Positions 10,415 to 18,906 of a stretch of DNA of 64,000 nt are shown in pieces; position 1 is the first letter of the stretch, and each line of letters begins with the position of its first letter. The notes beneath the pieces are model-generated. The model saw nothing but the letters and a program-made list of their open reading frames with translations. It was not told the DNA's origin and made no database searches. Source of the stretch: Thiohalocapsa sp. (GTDB lineage Bacteria > Pseudomonadota > Gammaproteobacteria > Chromatiales > Chromatiaceae). The DNA lies in contig NZ_JAJDNQ010000080.1 in assembly GCF_022340605.1 (NCBI RefSeq), forward strand, positions 1 through 64,000, read 5' to 3'. Position numbers and translations under genes: made by a program.

Positions 10415-12709
10415 ATGGACACCAACCGGCAGCGAGACAGCAACGAGGTGCCCGAGTCCGCCGGGGGGCGCTTGACCCGGTGGTCATGGCTGCATCTCCC
10501 GACCGCGCTGCGCTTGTCTCGGGAGCACAAGGGCGGCGACGCCATCGAGCGCGAGCAGGCGGTCATCCGCGTCATTCTCGGCAGCATCGTAGTGATCTAC
10601 ATGTTCACCGCCGGGACCGGCGCCGCATCCGTGTCGGTGGTGGGCGCCGTGCGCTGGGTAGGGGGGATGTTCCTGCTTGCGGCGGTCGTGCTGCTCCTCG
10701 CCGCATTGCGCGATATCGGACCCGCGCAGGCGCGGCGCAGCCTTGGCATCCTGGTCGACCTGTCCGGTGCCTCGGCGATGATGGCGCTGGCTGGTGAGGC
10801 GGGGGCGCCACTGCTCGGCATCTATCTCTGGGTCATCGTCGGCAACGGCTTCCGCTACAACATCCGCTATCTGGCGTTCGCCACGGTCATGAGCCTGATC
10901 GGCTTCGCCCTGGTCGTCGTGGTTGCGCCCTATTGGCATCACCACCCCGTTTTTGCCCTCAGCTACTTCCTGGTGCTGATGGTCATTCCCGCCTACGTGG
11001 CGGCGCTGCTGGCCACGCTGCATCGCGCCGTGCGCGAGGCCAAGGAGGCGAGCTCGGCGAAGAGCCGCTTCCTCGCGAAGATGAGCCACGAGCTGCGCAC
11101 GCCGCTGAACGGGGTTATTGGCCTCAGCGATCTGCTGATGGATGCCGAGCTCCGTGGCCAGGAACGCGAGCTCGTGCGCACCATTCACGTGTCCGGCAAG
11201 ACCTTGCTCGGCATCATCGACAACATTCTGGATTTCTCCAAGATCGAGGCCGGGCGGCTGAGCGTCGACTGCACCGACCTGGACATTTATCGCCTGGTGT
11301 CGGAGACGGTGGCGATGTTCGCCCCACAGGCATGGCGCCAAGGCATCGAACTTGACACGGAGCTCGATCCGCAACTGCCGCATCGACTCCGGGGCGACCC
11401 GCTGCACATCCGTCAGGTTCTCATGAATCTGGTCGGCAACGCCGTGAAGTTCACCGAGTCGGGTGGCGTGGTGGTGCGCGTGATGCAAGCGGACGACCCG
11501 CAAGTGCCGGCGCTGCTTCGGCTCCGCTTCGAGGTGGAAGACACCGGGATGGGGATTGCTCCGAAGGATCAGCAGCACATCTTCGACAGCTTCCAGCAGG
11601 CCACCGACATCGCCAGCCGGCGGTTCGGCGGCACGGGGCTTGGCACCGCCATTGCCCGCGAGCTGGTTCGGCTCATGGACGGGCAGATCGGCTTCCACAG
11701 CATCCTGGGACAGGGCTCGCTATTCTGGTTCGAGCTGCCGCTAGAGCGGTCGCAGGCCGTCGCTGAAGGTGCCGTGCCCGCACCGGATCAGAGCGCGCAG
11801 CTGCTGGCCGCGAACGTTGTCCCGCTGGCCGCGCCCCAACGCAGCCTGTTGCCGGTGTCCGGCCTCAGGGTGCTCGTGGCAGAGGACAACGAGATTAACA
11901 GGCAGGTTTTGCGCGCGACCCTGGAGCGGGCCGGCTGCCGCCTGATCATGGTGCAGGACGGGGAGCAGGCGCTCAACGCCCTGCACGAGCATGGCGATGA
12001 GCTGGACCTGCTGCTGCTGGACAAGAACATGCCTGGGCGCGGTGGACTGGAGGTGTTTCGGGCGCAGCGCTTCATGCGGTCGCGGGCGCCGGTGCCCACC
12101 ATCATATTGTCCGCCGATGCCACGGACGCGGCGCTGCAGTCAGCGCGCGCGACGGGTGTGGACGCTTATCTCACCAAGCCCCTGGACCGCCAGCGCCTGC
12201 TGGACACCATTGCCGCTATCGCTTTGCGGGGAGGACGCGCGCCCGCGGGCGCTGACGCGCCGACGCCGGTCGAGTCGTCGGCATTGACAGACGGTGCCTG
12301 CGCCCGCGGTCCTGCGCCTGATGCCGGGGCCGGAAAGTCCGAGCCCTTCCTGGACCAACACAAGCTGGCGTCGCTGCGGCAACTCGACGGGGGCAGTGGC
12401 TTCTTCGTCGAGCTCCTCGAGGGTTTCCAGCGGGACGCCGAGACATCGGTATCGGCCATCGCCGAGGCGCTCGCGGACGGTGACTATCCGCGGATGCGGC
12501 ACGCCGTCCATGCGCTGCTGGGCAGTGCCGGCGAGGTCGGCGCGTTGCGCCTGGTGAGCGACGCCCAGAAGTTCCGCGGCCTGCGGCCGTTCGAGCTCGA
12601 CTCGGCGCCGGCGCAGCAACTCCTTGCCCGGCTGCGGCAGACCCTCGCGACGACGCTTCGGCTGCTGCGGGCGCCGGAGCGTAGCGTCCCTGCCGACTGG
12701 GTGCCGTAA
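10415..12709 (+). CDS. rpfC: RpfC-type hybrid sensor kinase (diffusible signal factor sensor)
   Basis: This 764-residue protein has the RpfC layout. A hydrophobic N-terminal sensor has several membrane segments (about residues 48-200) and contains GNGFRY and the REAK..KSRFL linker typical of RpfC. A HisKA domain follows with phospho-His225 in MSHELRTPLNG, then HATPase (NLVGNAVKFT, GGTGLGTAI), a receiver (VLVAEDNEINRQVL, phosphoacceptor Asp536 in LLLDKNMPG), and a C-terminal Hpt domain (VHALLGSAGEVGA). In Xanthomonas RpfC senses cis-2-unsaturated fatty acids (DSF) and controls RpfF by binding it. Here it is convergent with an rpfF homologue only 7 bases away, the arrangement found in xanthomonads. 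ATG 10415 is preferred over upstream non-ATG starts. Confidence 0.88.
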   Translation: MDTNRQRDSNEVPESAGGRLTRWSWLHLPTALRLSREHKGGDAIEREQAVIRVILGSIVVIYMFTAGTGAASVSVVGAVRWVGGMFLLAAVVLLLAALRDIGPAQARRSLGILVDLSGASAMMALAGEAGAPLLGIYLWVIVGNGFRYNIRYLAFATVMSLIGFALVVVVAPYWHHHPVFALSYFLVLMVIPAYVAALLATLHRAVREAKEASSAKSRFLAKMSHELRTPLNGVIGLSDLLMDAELRGQERELVRTIHVSGKTLLGIIDNILDFSKIEAGRLSVDCTDLDIYRLVSETVAMFAPQAWRQGIELDTELDPQLPHRLRGDPLHIRQVLMNLVGNAVKFTESGGVVVRVMQADDPQVPALLRLRFEVEDTGMGIAPKDQQHIFDSFQQATDIASRRFGGTGLGTAIARELVRLMDGQIGFHSILGQGSLFWFELPLERSQAVAEGAVPAPDQSAQLLAANVVPLAAPQRSLLPVSGLRVLVAEDNEINRQVLRATLERAGCRLIMVQDGEQALNALHEHGDELDLLLLDKNMPGRGGLEVFRAQRFMRSRAPVPTIILSADATDAALQSARATGVDAYLTKPLDRQRLLDTIAAIALRGGRAPAGADAPTPVESSALTDGACARGPAPDAGAGKSEPFLDQHKLASLRQLDGGSGFFVELLEGFQRDAETSVSAIAEALADGDYPRMRHAVHALLGSAGEVGALRLVSDAQKFRGLRPFELDSAPAQQLLARLRQTLATTLRLLRAPERSVPADWVP

Positions 12710-12716
12710 CACCGCC

Positions 12717-13577
12717 TTACGCGGCAGCGGCACCGAGCTGGGTCTGGCGCGACACGAGGCGCTGCATCATCCGCAGGTCCCGAGGCTCCAGCGCGAGCGC
12801 GGCATCGACCCAAATCTCCAAGACGTCACGCAATTCCCGGTAGCCGAGGGGATTGAGGGTGTTGCGCACCTTGCGCACGGCGCGGAAGCCGTTGCGGCTC
12901 CGGTTTTCGCGCCGAATGTGCTCGTAGACCGCCAGCGCGCCGTCTCCCGGCTCGGCAAGTACATCGACGAGCCCCATGTCGTGAAGGGTCTCGGCTGAAT
13001 AGAGATCGCCACTCAGCATCATGCGCTCCGCCTGCTTGGCGTCGAGCTTGCGCGAGAGTAGGCTATAGGCTCCCATGCCAGGGAACAGGTTGAAAAGGAT
13101 TTCCGGGAAGCCCATGCGCGTGCCGCGCTCGGCGATGATGACATCGCTGGACAGTGCGGCCTCGAATCCCCCGCCCAACGCGTCCCCCTGCACCAGAGAG
13201 ATGGTGGTCACGCCGCTGTCGAGGCACTGCAAGTTGGCGTGCAGCGCATCGATGCATCTGATGCCGTAGTCCAGCAGACCCTCGCGGTCTTGCTGCTGGA
13301 TGAGCTTGCTGAACAGATCCAGGTCGCCGCCCAGGTTGTAGACCCCAGGCATTGCGGATGCGATGACGTGATAGCGCACGCCGAGCGCCGCAGCACCATG
13401 ACGCAGACGGCCGAACCAATCATTGAGCTCGTCGAGCATCACGGTGGTGAAGCACGGCCGTGCGGGTGCGCTCATGAAGCACCAGGCGGCTTCATGCTTT
13501 TGATCAATATGAATTTGCAATTGCCGGAAAGTGGGCGTTGAGGCGCTGCGGTGGGCGATGGAGGTAACGGCGGACAT
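12717..13577 (-). CDS. rpfF: RpfF-type DSF synthase (crotonase family)
   Basis: This 286-residue enoyl-CoA hydratase/isomerase-fold protein matches RpfF, which makes the cis-2-enoic fatty-acid signal DSF from acyl-ACP by combined dehydratase and thioesterase activity. The diagnostic core is present: PGVYNLGGDLDLF, then VQGDALGGGFEAALSS and RGTRMGFPEILFNLFPGMGA. The two catalytic glutamates fall at 139 and 159, with the same 20-residue spacing as Glu141/Glu161 of Xanthomonas RpfF. GGAGCTCCC lies just before the ATG. It is convergent with rpfC. An AT-rich upstream region with palindromes probably controls it. Ordinary beta-oxidation crotonases lack this context and the NLGGDLDLF stretch. Confidence 0.9.
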   Translation of the reverse strand: MSAVTSIAHRSASTPTFRQLQIHIDQKHEAAWCFMSAPARPCFTTVMLDELNDWFGRLRHGAAALGVRYHVIASAMPGVYNLGGDLDLFSKLIQQQDREGLLDYGIRCIDALHANLQCLDSGVTTISLVQGDALGGGFEAALSSDVIIAERGTRMGFPEILFNLFPGMGAYSLLSRKLDAKQAERMMLSGDLYSAETLHDMGLVDVLAEPGDGALAVYEHIRRENRSRNGFRAVRKVRNTLNPLGYRELRDVLEIWVDAALALEPRDLRMMQRLVSRQTQLGAAAA

Positions 13578-13689
13578 TGGGAGCTCCTGGTTTCTATTCG
13601 TGACTTTGGCGGCAGACTCGGATACCGACTTGAGCGTCCGGGATCGGCTCGGCCGAGCAAACGCCCGATAACAGACTATACTATTGCAC

Positions 13690-13728
13690 CTAGATCTAGA
13701 TAAACTAATTTCTTATCTAAAGATAAGA
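13690..13728. promoter_or_regulatory. Two AT-rich palindromes upstream of rpfF
   Basis: CTAGATCTAG (13690-13699) is a perfect 10-bp palindrome. Twelve bases further, TCTTATCT-AA-AGATAAGA (13711-13728) has perfect 8-bp arms. They lie 113-151 bases upstream of the rpfF ATG in an AT-rich island, as expected for operator sites of a dimeric regulator. The regulator is unknown. Confidence 0.5.
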
Positions 13729-14015
13729 GAAACACTGTCTTACAAACAGAAATAATCCGCTTGCTTCCGCGTAGGGTTCTCCATATCGACATCGGCTATT
13801 GCCGTCGGGTCGCTCGATTGGCGCCCTAGGGGGGGTCGGGGCTACAGGGCTCGTGTGGCGGAGGCTCGCGACCGGTATCCTTCGGTCTCCTCGTGCGAGG
13901 GAACTGCCGATTGTTCGATGTTGCCCGTGCGGGGCAGGCTGCCCCGCCATGTTCAGCGACCCATCGCAGAAGGTGAGGGGGAGCGGAAACCGCGTTTTTG
14001 CTTCTCATGCCGATC

Positions 14016-14036
14016 TTGGCCATGGATTATGGCCAA
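14016..14036. promoter_or_regulatory. Inverted repeat TTGGCCAT-N5-ATGGCCAA
   Basis: Perfect 8-bp arms flank a 5-base spacer and end 35 bases before the TTG start chosen for the HD-domain gene. The position suggests an operator or promoter element. If translation begins at ATG 13949 instead, this would be coding sequence. Confidence 0.4.
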
Positions 14037-14071
14037 TAATCGGCGTCTCCCCAGCCCATGGAGCACACGCA

Positions 14072-15430
14072 TTGACCGATCTCGTCGCTGCTGCCCGGCG
14101 CTTCGCCACCGAGGCGCACGAGCGCATCGATCAGCGCCGCAAGTACAGCAACCAGCCCTATCAGGAGCATCTGAAGGCGGTGGCCGAGCATGTCGCCGGC
14201 GTTACCGACGACGCCGAGATGCTCGCCGCCGCCTGGCTGCATGACACGGTGGAGGACACGCCGGCCACCTTCGGTGACATAGAGCGGGTGTTTGGGCGCG
14301 CGGTTCGCGACCTGGTGGCGGAGCTCACCGACGTGAGCAGGCCCGGTGATGGCAATCGTGCCGCGCGCAAAGCCAAAGACCGCCATCATCTGGCGCAGGC
14401 CTCGGCGCGGGCCAAGACCATCAAGCTTGCCGACCTGATCGATAACTGCACCGACATTTGCCGGCACGATGCCGCCTTCGCCCGCGTCTACCTCGGCGAG
14501 GCGGCGGCGTTGTTGGACGTGCTGGGTGACGGCGATCCCCGGTTGTACCGCCGCGCCCAGCAGGCCATCGCCGCATGCGCGCGGCGCCTCGGCTTGCCGG
14601 CACCGCCGCAGAGTCTCGCCGAGGGCGACGTGGTGCACCCGCCCGGTGAGCTCAGCCTGTCTCAGCGACGCGCGCTGCGCCTGTTCACCGACGCCTTCAC
14701 CGCCAGCGAGATCGCGCAGCCGCTGCGCTCTTACGACTGCGAGCGCGGTGTCAACGCGCTGTCGGACCTCGCTGCCCGGGATGATCTGGAAGTGGCGGGA
14801 CTGCGCCGGGACGGGGTTTGTGTCGGCTTCCTCAACCCCGACGTAAGGCCGGCGCGGCACGTCGATGACCTGCTTCGCCCCTTCGAGCCGGCGCAGGTGG
14901 TGCCGCGCGATGCGTCCCTGTCCGAGGTGGTGCACGTGCTGACCCAGTACGATTTCTGCTTCGTGACTGCCATGGGCGACGTAGCGGGCGTCATCACCCG
15001 CGGCGACATGCAGCAGCCGGTGGTGCGCATGTGGCTGTTCGGCATCATCACGCTGATGGAGATGGAATTGCTCGAGCGCATCCGCGCCCGCTGGCCGGAC
15101 GGCGGTTGGACCGGGCTCCTCTCCGCCGGCCGTCTCGACAAGGCGCAAGCGCTGCTCGCGGAACGCCGCCGGCGGGGGCAGCACGTGGACTTGGCGGATT
15201 GCCTTCAGCTCAGCGACAAGGCGCGCATCCTGATGGATGACGAGGAGCAGCGTCTCGCCTTTGGTCTGCGCACCAAGGGGGCCGCCAAGCGTGTCATGAG
15301 CGATCTCGAGTCGCTGCGCAACAACCTCGCCCACATGCAGGACATCGTGACCTACGACTGGCCGCAGATCGCGCGCCTGGCGCGCAACATCGAGGAGCGG
15401 CTTCGTCGGCACGGCGGCGACCGTCTGTGA
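14072..15430 (+). CDS. Mesh1/SpoT-like HD hydrolase with CBS-like and C-terminal helical region
   Basis: The N-terminal ~180 residues are an HD domain of the (p)ppGpp-hydrolase type. They show EHL (His33), AAWLHDTVEDT (HD at 57-58), FGRAVRDLVAELTDVS and later KTIKLADLIDN, the same motif series as Mesh1 and the SpoT hydrolase domain. No synthetase or TGS domain follows. Around residues 270-330 is a CBS-like stretch (FVTAMGDVAGVITRGDM). The C-terminus is helical and holds RNNLAH, an R-x4-H motif like that of HEPN RNases. Alarmone hydrolysis is inferred from the HD motifs; the role of the C-terminal part is unknown. TTG 14072 places the start just before the HD fold, but ATG 13949 is possible. 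Total length is 452 residues. Confidence 0.75.
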   Translation: MTDLVAAARRFATEAHERIDQRRKYSNQPYQEHLKAVAEHVAGVTDDAEMLAAAWLHDTVEDTPATFGDIERVFGRAVRDLVAELTDVSRPGDGNRAARKAKDRHHLAQASARAKTIKLADLIDNCTDICRHDAAFARVYLGEAAALLDVLGDGDPRLYRRAQQAIAACARRLGLPAPPQSLAEGDVVHPPGELSLSQRRALRLFTDAFTASEIAQPLRSYDCERGVNALSDLAARDDLEVAGLRRDGVCVGFLNPDVRPARHVDDLLRPFEPAQVVPRDASLSEVVHVLTQYDFCFVTAMGDVAGVITRGDMQQPVVRMWLFGIITLMEMELLERIRARWPDGGWTGLLSAGRLDKAQALLAERRRRGQHVDLADCLQLSDKARILMDDEEQRLAFGLRTKGAAKRVMSDLESLRNNLAHMQDIVTYDWPQIARLARNIEERLRRHGGDRL

Positions 15431-15597
15431 CCGAGAAATGACCGTTGAATGACGGGATCGAGGTGGCAAGCATGTGGTTCTGGCCCCTACACTCCGCCGC
15501 CGGAGCGGCGGAGCGCAGGTCCATCGAGACGACGACTCGGGGACAACCAGCCCGCTTGCCCGAGTCGCATCGCCACCGTGGAACCGAGGACCCCGAC

Positions 15598-16653
15598 ATG
15601 ACTCATTGCCGCCGTGCCGCCGCCCTGCTGCGCCACCTGCTCGTCGCCGCATCCTTGCTTGCCGTTGCTGCATCGTCACCGGCGGCAGAGCAGGGCAAGG
15701 CGCTGAAGCTGATCGGCTCTGGCGCCAGCTTCCCGGCACCGCTGTACCTGCGCTGGTTCCGGGACTACTACGTGGCGCATCCCGAGCTCCAAGTCGACTA
15801 TCAGAGCACCGGCAGTGCCGGGGGGGTGCAGGACCTGATCGGCGGTCGGGTGGATTTTGCGGGCACGGATCTGCCGCTCACCGAAGAGCAGGCGCGCCGG
15901 GTCGCCGGCGGGATTCGCCAAGCGCCGATGGCGGCCGGCGGCATCGTCGCGGTCTATAGCCTGGACGGCGTGCCGGACCTGAAGCTCAGCCGCGACGCCT
16001 TGGTGGGCATCTTCTCGGGCCGCATCGCGCGCTGGAACGACGCGGCCATCGCGGCGGCCAACCCCGGGGCGACCCTGCCGGATGCGCCCATTACCGTGGT
16101 CGCGCGCGCCGATTCCAGCGGCACCACCTACAAGTTCACCCGCCACCTGAGCGCGGTGAGTGCCGAGTTCGCGCAGCAGGTGGGCACCAACATGCTGCCC
16201 AACTGGCCGAAGGCGCTGAAGGTGCGCGGTGGGCTGGTACGCGGCCGTGGCAACGACGGCGTTGCGGCCAGCGTGCGGGCGATTCCGGGCAGTATCGGCT
16301 ACGTGCAGTACGCCTTCGGTTTCTTGCCAGGGATCAGCATGGCGGCGCTGGAGAACCGCTCGGGCAAGTACGTCGCCCCCGGCGAGGCCGGCTTCGACGC
16401 GGCCATGCTCTCCGTGTACGAGAACCACAGCGTCGAGAACACCAGCGATCCGATCGGCGATGGCGCCTATCCCATCGTCGGGATCTCTTGGCTGGTGCTG
16501 CGCAACCGGTATGACGACCCGGCCAAGCCCGCGGCGCTGGATGACGTGATCGCCTACGCGCTCGGCGCCGGCCAGGACATCACCGAGCGACTCGGCTATG
16601 TGCGCTTTCCCAAGCCCCTGATCACGTCTGTGCAGGAACAACTGATCAAGTAG
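15598..16653 (+). CDS. pstS: Phosphate ABC transporter substrate-binding protein PstS
   Basis: PstS is the periplasmic phosphate-binding protein that delivers phosphate to PstCAB. The 351-residue product starts with a Sec signal peptide (basic MTHCRR, hydrophobic LLVAASLLAVAA, cleavage near SSPAAEQ). It then shows the PstS hallmarks IGSGASFPAPLY, YQSTGSAGG, FAGTDLPLT and ARADSSGTTYKFT. No pstC, pstA, pstB or phoU is next to it; the neighbouring genes are unrelated, so it is either a detached paralogue or the transporter is encoded elsewhere. ATG 15598 was chosen because it begins the signal peptide. Confidence 0.95.
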   Translation: MTHCRRAAALLRHLLVAASLLAVAASSPAAEQGKALKLIGSGASFPAPLYLRWFRDYYVAHPELQVDYQSTGSAGGVQDLIGGRVDFAGTDLPLTEEQARRVAGGIRQAPMAAGGIVAVYSLDGVPDLKLSRDALVGIFSGRIARWNDAAIAAANPGATLPDAPITVVARADSSGTTYKFTRHLSAVSAEFAQQVGTNMLPNWPKALKVRGGLVRGRGNDGVAASVRAIPGSIGYVQYAFGFLPGISMAALENRSGKYVAPGEAGFDAAMLSVYENHSVENTSDPIGDGAYPIVGISWLVLRNRYDDPAKPAALDDVIAYALGAGQDITERLGYVRFPKPLITSVQEQLIK

Positions 16654-16804
16654 CTGCCGCCTGCTTGGCAGGGTGCCGGGTCGATGTCTCGCCGGACCTT
16701 TGCGGCATCAGCCTATCGCCGCGCGTGGCGTCGAGTGCGGGAGATGTCGCGATGAGCGCCACCCTATGTCCGGCACGCCGCCGGCGGCGGACGACGTCGT
16801 TCGC

Positions 16805-17371
16805 TCAGCCGCCGACGCGCCCGAGCATCTGCTGCCAATCCAGCAACTCGCCCGGGCCGCCGGCCACCGTGCTGCGGTAGCTCGGCAGGTTCATGCCGGT
16901 GCCGATGGGCGGCCAGCTTGGCGGCGGGTGCAGCCAGCCGCCGTCGGCGCTGCGCATATGGCTGCGGTCGCTGGCGAAGTCTGCGCGATAGTCGGCCGCC
17001 GGCACCAGCCGGAACAGGGGTTGCAGCGCCGACGGTAGCTGCTCGATGGACGGGAAGCTGCCCGTGAGCCAGCGGCCCGCGGGAACTGGGCAGCCGAGAC
17101 GGCTGTCGAGATCCCAAATGCGCGCACTGCCGTCCAGCAGCACCACGTGATAGTCCCACCAGCACAGACCGCCGGGTGGCGCCGCCTTCTGTGCCGCTAG
17201 CGGACAGGCGCCTTGACGGTTCATGAGGAACACGACGTGCCGCGGCCCGTCGCCCAGCGCTGGCTCCGCGCATAGCCACCAGGCGTTCTCTTCGCAGTAG
17301 AAGGGCTGATAGCGGAAGCCCGTGGTGTCGCGGGCTGGGGCCGGCTTGGGTTGTCGCTCCGAGTCTGGCAT
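16805..17371 (-). CDS. ntaQ: Protein N-terminal glutamine amidohydrolase (NTAQ1/WDYHV family)
   Basis: This 188-residue protein matches the NTAQ1 family, which deamidates N-terminal Gln of proteins to Glu in the eukaryotic Arg/N-degron pathway. It has the Cys element FYCEENAWWLC (Cys26), WWDYHVVLLD (His75), RIWDLDS (Asp87/Asp89) for the Cys-His-Asp triad, and the family-specific FASDRSHM and WLHPPPSWPPIGTGMNLPSY. The length is close to that of the human enzyme (about 205). The frame is open to 17506, but the first ~45 residues of that extension are Arg/Pro-rich and probably untranslated. No clear ribosome site was found, so the start is uncertain. It is convergent with pstS and divergent from alaC. 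Confidence 0.88.
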   Translation of the reverse strand: MPDSERQPKPAPARDTTGFRYQPFYCEENAWWLCAEPALGDGPRHVVFLMNRQGACPLAAQKAAPPGGLCWWDYHVVLLDGSARIWDLDSRLGCPVPAGRWLTGSFPSIEQLPSALQPLFRLVPAADYRADFASDRSHMRSADGGWLHPPPSWPPIGTGMNLPSYRSTVAGGPGELLDWQQMLGRVGG

Positions 17372-17600
17372 GGGGTCTGGCGCGGAGTCTGGTAAGGGGG
17401 CTTGCGATCTGGTTGCTTCGGGCGGGCAGGGGCGAGGCCGTGCAGCGCGGCAGGCGCGCCCGCGACCGTGGCCGGGCCTTGCTGGCGTGAGCCGGCGCGC
17501 CCGCATGACTTGGCCGTCGCGGGCGCACGGCGCTTGCTTCCGCTAGTGCTGCGGTTACACTCTGACTCTTTTCACCCTACAAACAGCGTCGAGGTACAAC

Positions 17601-18869
17601 GTGGTCGCGCCCGAGCCCAAGTTCCGCCGCATCGAGCGGCTGCCGCCCTATGTCTTCAACATCGTCAACGAGTTGAAGGCCGCGGCACGGGCCCGCGGTG
17701 AGGATATCATTGACTTCGGCATGGGCAACCCCGACCAGCCGACGCCGCAGCACATCGTCGATAAGCTGATCGAGGCCTCGGCGCGCCGGGATACCCACCG
17801 CTACTCGGTATCCCGCGGCATTCCGCGCCTGCGCCGCGCCATCACCCGCTGGTACAAGAGCCGCTACGACGTCGATCTGGACCCGGCCACCGAGGCCATC
17901 GTCACCATCGGCTCCAAGGAGGGCCTGGCGCACCTGGCGCTCGCCACCATGAGCGCCGGCGACACGGTGCTGGTGCCGAACCCGGCCTATCCCATCCACC
18001 CCTATGGCTTCATCATCGCCGGCGCCGACGTGCGCCACGTGCGCTTGACGCCGGACGTGGACTTCTTCGAGGAGCTGCAGGAGGCCATCCAGAGCTCCTG
18101 GCCGCGGCCGAAGATGCTGGTGCTCAACTTCCCCGGCAATCCCACCACCACCTGCGTGGAGCTGGATTTCTTCGAGCGCGTGGTCGACATCGCCCGCGAG
18201 CACGGCATCTGGGTGGTGCACGACCTGGCCTACGCCGACATCGTCTTCGACGGCTACACGGCACCGTCCATCCTGCAGGTGCCGGGCGCCAAGGACCTGG
18301 CCGTGGAGTTCTTCTCCATGTCCAAGAGCTACAACATGCCCGGCTGGCGCATCGGTTTCATGTGCGGCAGCCCGGAGCTGGTTGCCGCGCTGGCGCGCAT
18401 CAAGAGCTACCTGGACTACGGCACCTTCACGCCTATCCAGGTGGCGGCCATCCACGCGCTGGAGGGCTCGCAGCAGTGCGTGGCGGAGATCCGCGCCATG
18501 TACCAGCGCCGCCGCGATTGCCTGTGCGACGGCCTCAACGACGCCGGCTGGTCCGTGCGCAAGCCTAAGGCCACCATGTTCGTCTGGGCGCGCATCCCGG
18601 AGCAGTATCGGCACATGGGCTCGCTGGAATTCTCGAAAAAGCTCCTGCGCGATGCCAAGGTGGCCGTCTCGCCGGGTATCGGCTTCGGTAACTATGGCGA
18701 CGACCACGTGCGCTTCAGCCTGATCGAGAACGAGCACCGCACTCGCCAGGCGGTGCGCGGCATCAAGCACATGTTCCGCGACGATGCCCGCGCCGCGCCG
18801 GCACAGGCCGGCTCGGCCGAGACGCCCGCCGATGAGCAGGCCGGAAGGGCCGAATCGCAGCCGGCCTGA
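17601..18869 (+). CDS. alaC: Alanine-type aminotransferase AlaC
   Basis: This is a 422-residue fold-type I PLP aminotransferase, closest by pattern to AlaC/YfdZ, which makes alanine from pyruvate and glutamate. It shows [13 protein letters not shown] near the N-terminus, the cofactor-site residues NFPGNPT (Asn180) and HDLAYADI (Asp208), the PLP lysine in [12 protein letters not shown] (Lys242), and the C-terminal arginine region [12 protein letters not shown]. Translation starts at GTG 17601, preceded by GAGG. A Pro/Ala-rich tail of ~30 residues lies beyond the catalytic fold. It is 37 bases upstream of hom, so the pair probably forms an amino-acid biosynthesis operon. Confidence 0.92.
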   Translation: MVAPEPKFRRIERLPPYVFNIVNELKAAARARGEDIIDFGMGNPDQPTPQHIVDKLIEASARRDTHRYSVSRGIPRLRRAITRWYKSRYDVDLDPATEAIVTIGSKEGLAHLALATMSAGDTVLVPNPAYPIHPYGFIIAGADVRHVRLTPDVDFFEELQEAIQSSWPRPKMLVLNFPGNPTTTCVELDFFERVVDIAREHGIWVVHDLAYADIVFDGYTAPSILQVPGAKDLAVEFFSMSKSYNMPGWRIGFMCGSPELVAALARIKSYLDYGTFTPIQVAAIHALEGSQQCVAEIRAMYQRRRDCLCDGLNDAGWSVRKPKATMFVWARIPEQYRHMGSLEFSKKLLRDAKVAVSPGIGFGNYGDDHVRFSLIENEHRTRQAVRGIKHMFRDDARAAPAQAGSAETPADEQAGRAESQPA

Positions 18870-18906
18870 CAGCGACAACGAGATAGTCACAGCGAGAGAA
18901 CAAGCG

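Larger units (their letters stand above)
13578..14071. other. Divergent regulatory region between rpfF and the HD-domain gene
   Basis: This ~490-base gap has a distinctly AT-rich core (about 13670-13760), in contrast to its GC-rich surroundings, with several palindromes listed separately. It probably holds the rpfF promoter and, nearer 14000, the promoter of the HD-domain gene. The HD gene frame is open back to 13799 with a possible ATG at 13949, so part of this region could be coding. Confidence 0.6.

Noticed and set aside
15598-16653. pstS as start of a complete phosphate-transport operon
   Set aside because: The next gene is convergent and unrelated. No pstC, pstA or pstB homologue is in the window.
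17372-17506. Longer N-terminus of the NTAQ1-like protein
   Set aside because: It is Arg/Pro-rich with no similarity to the family. The start at 17371 gives the normal length, although no ribosome site was seen for either.
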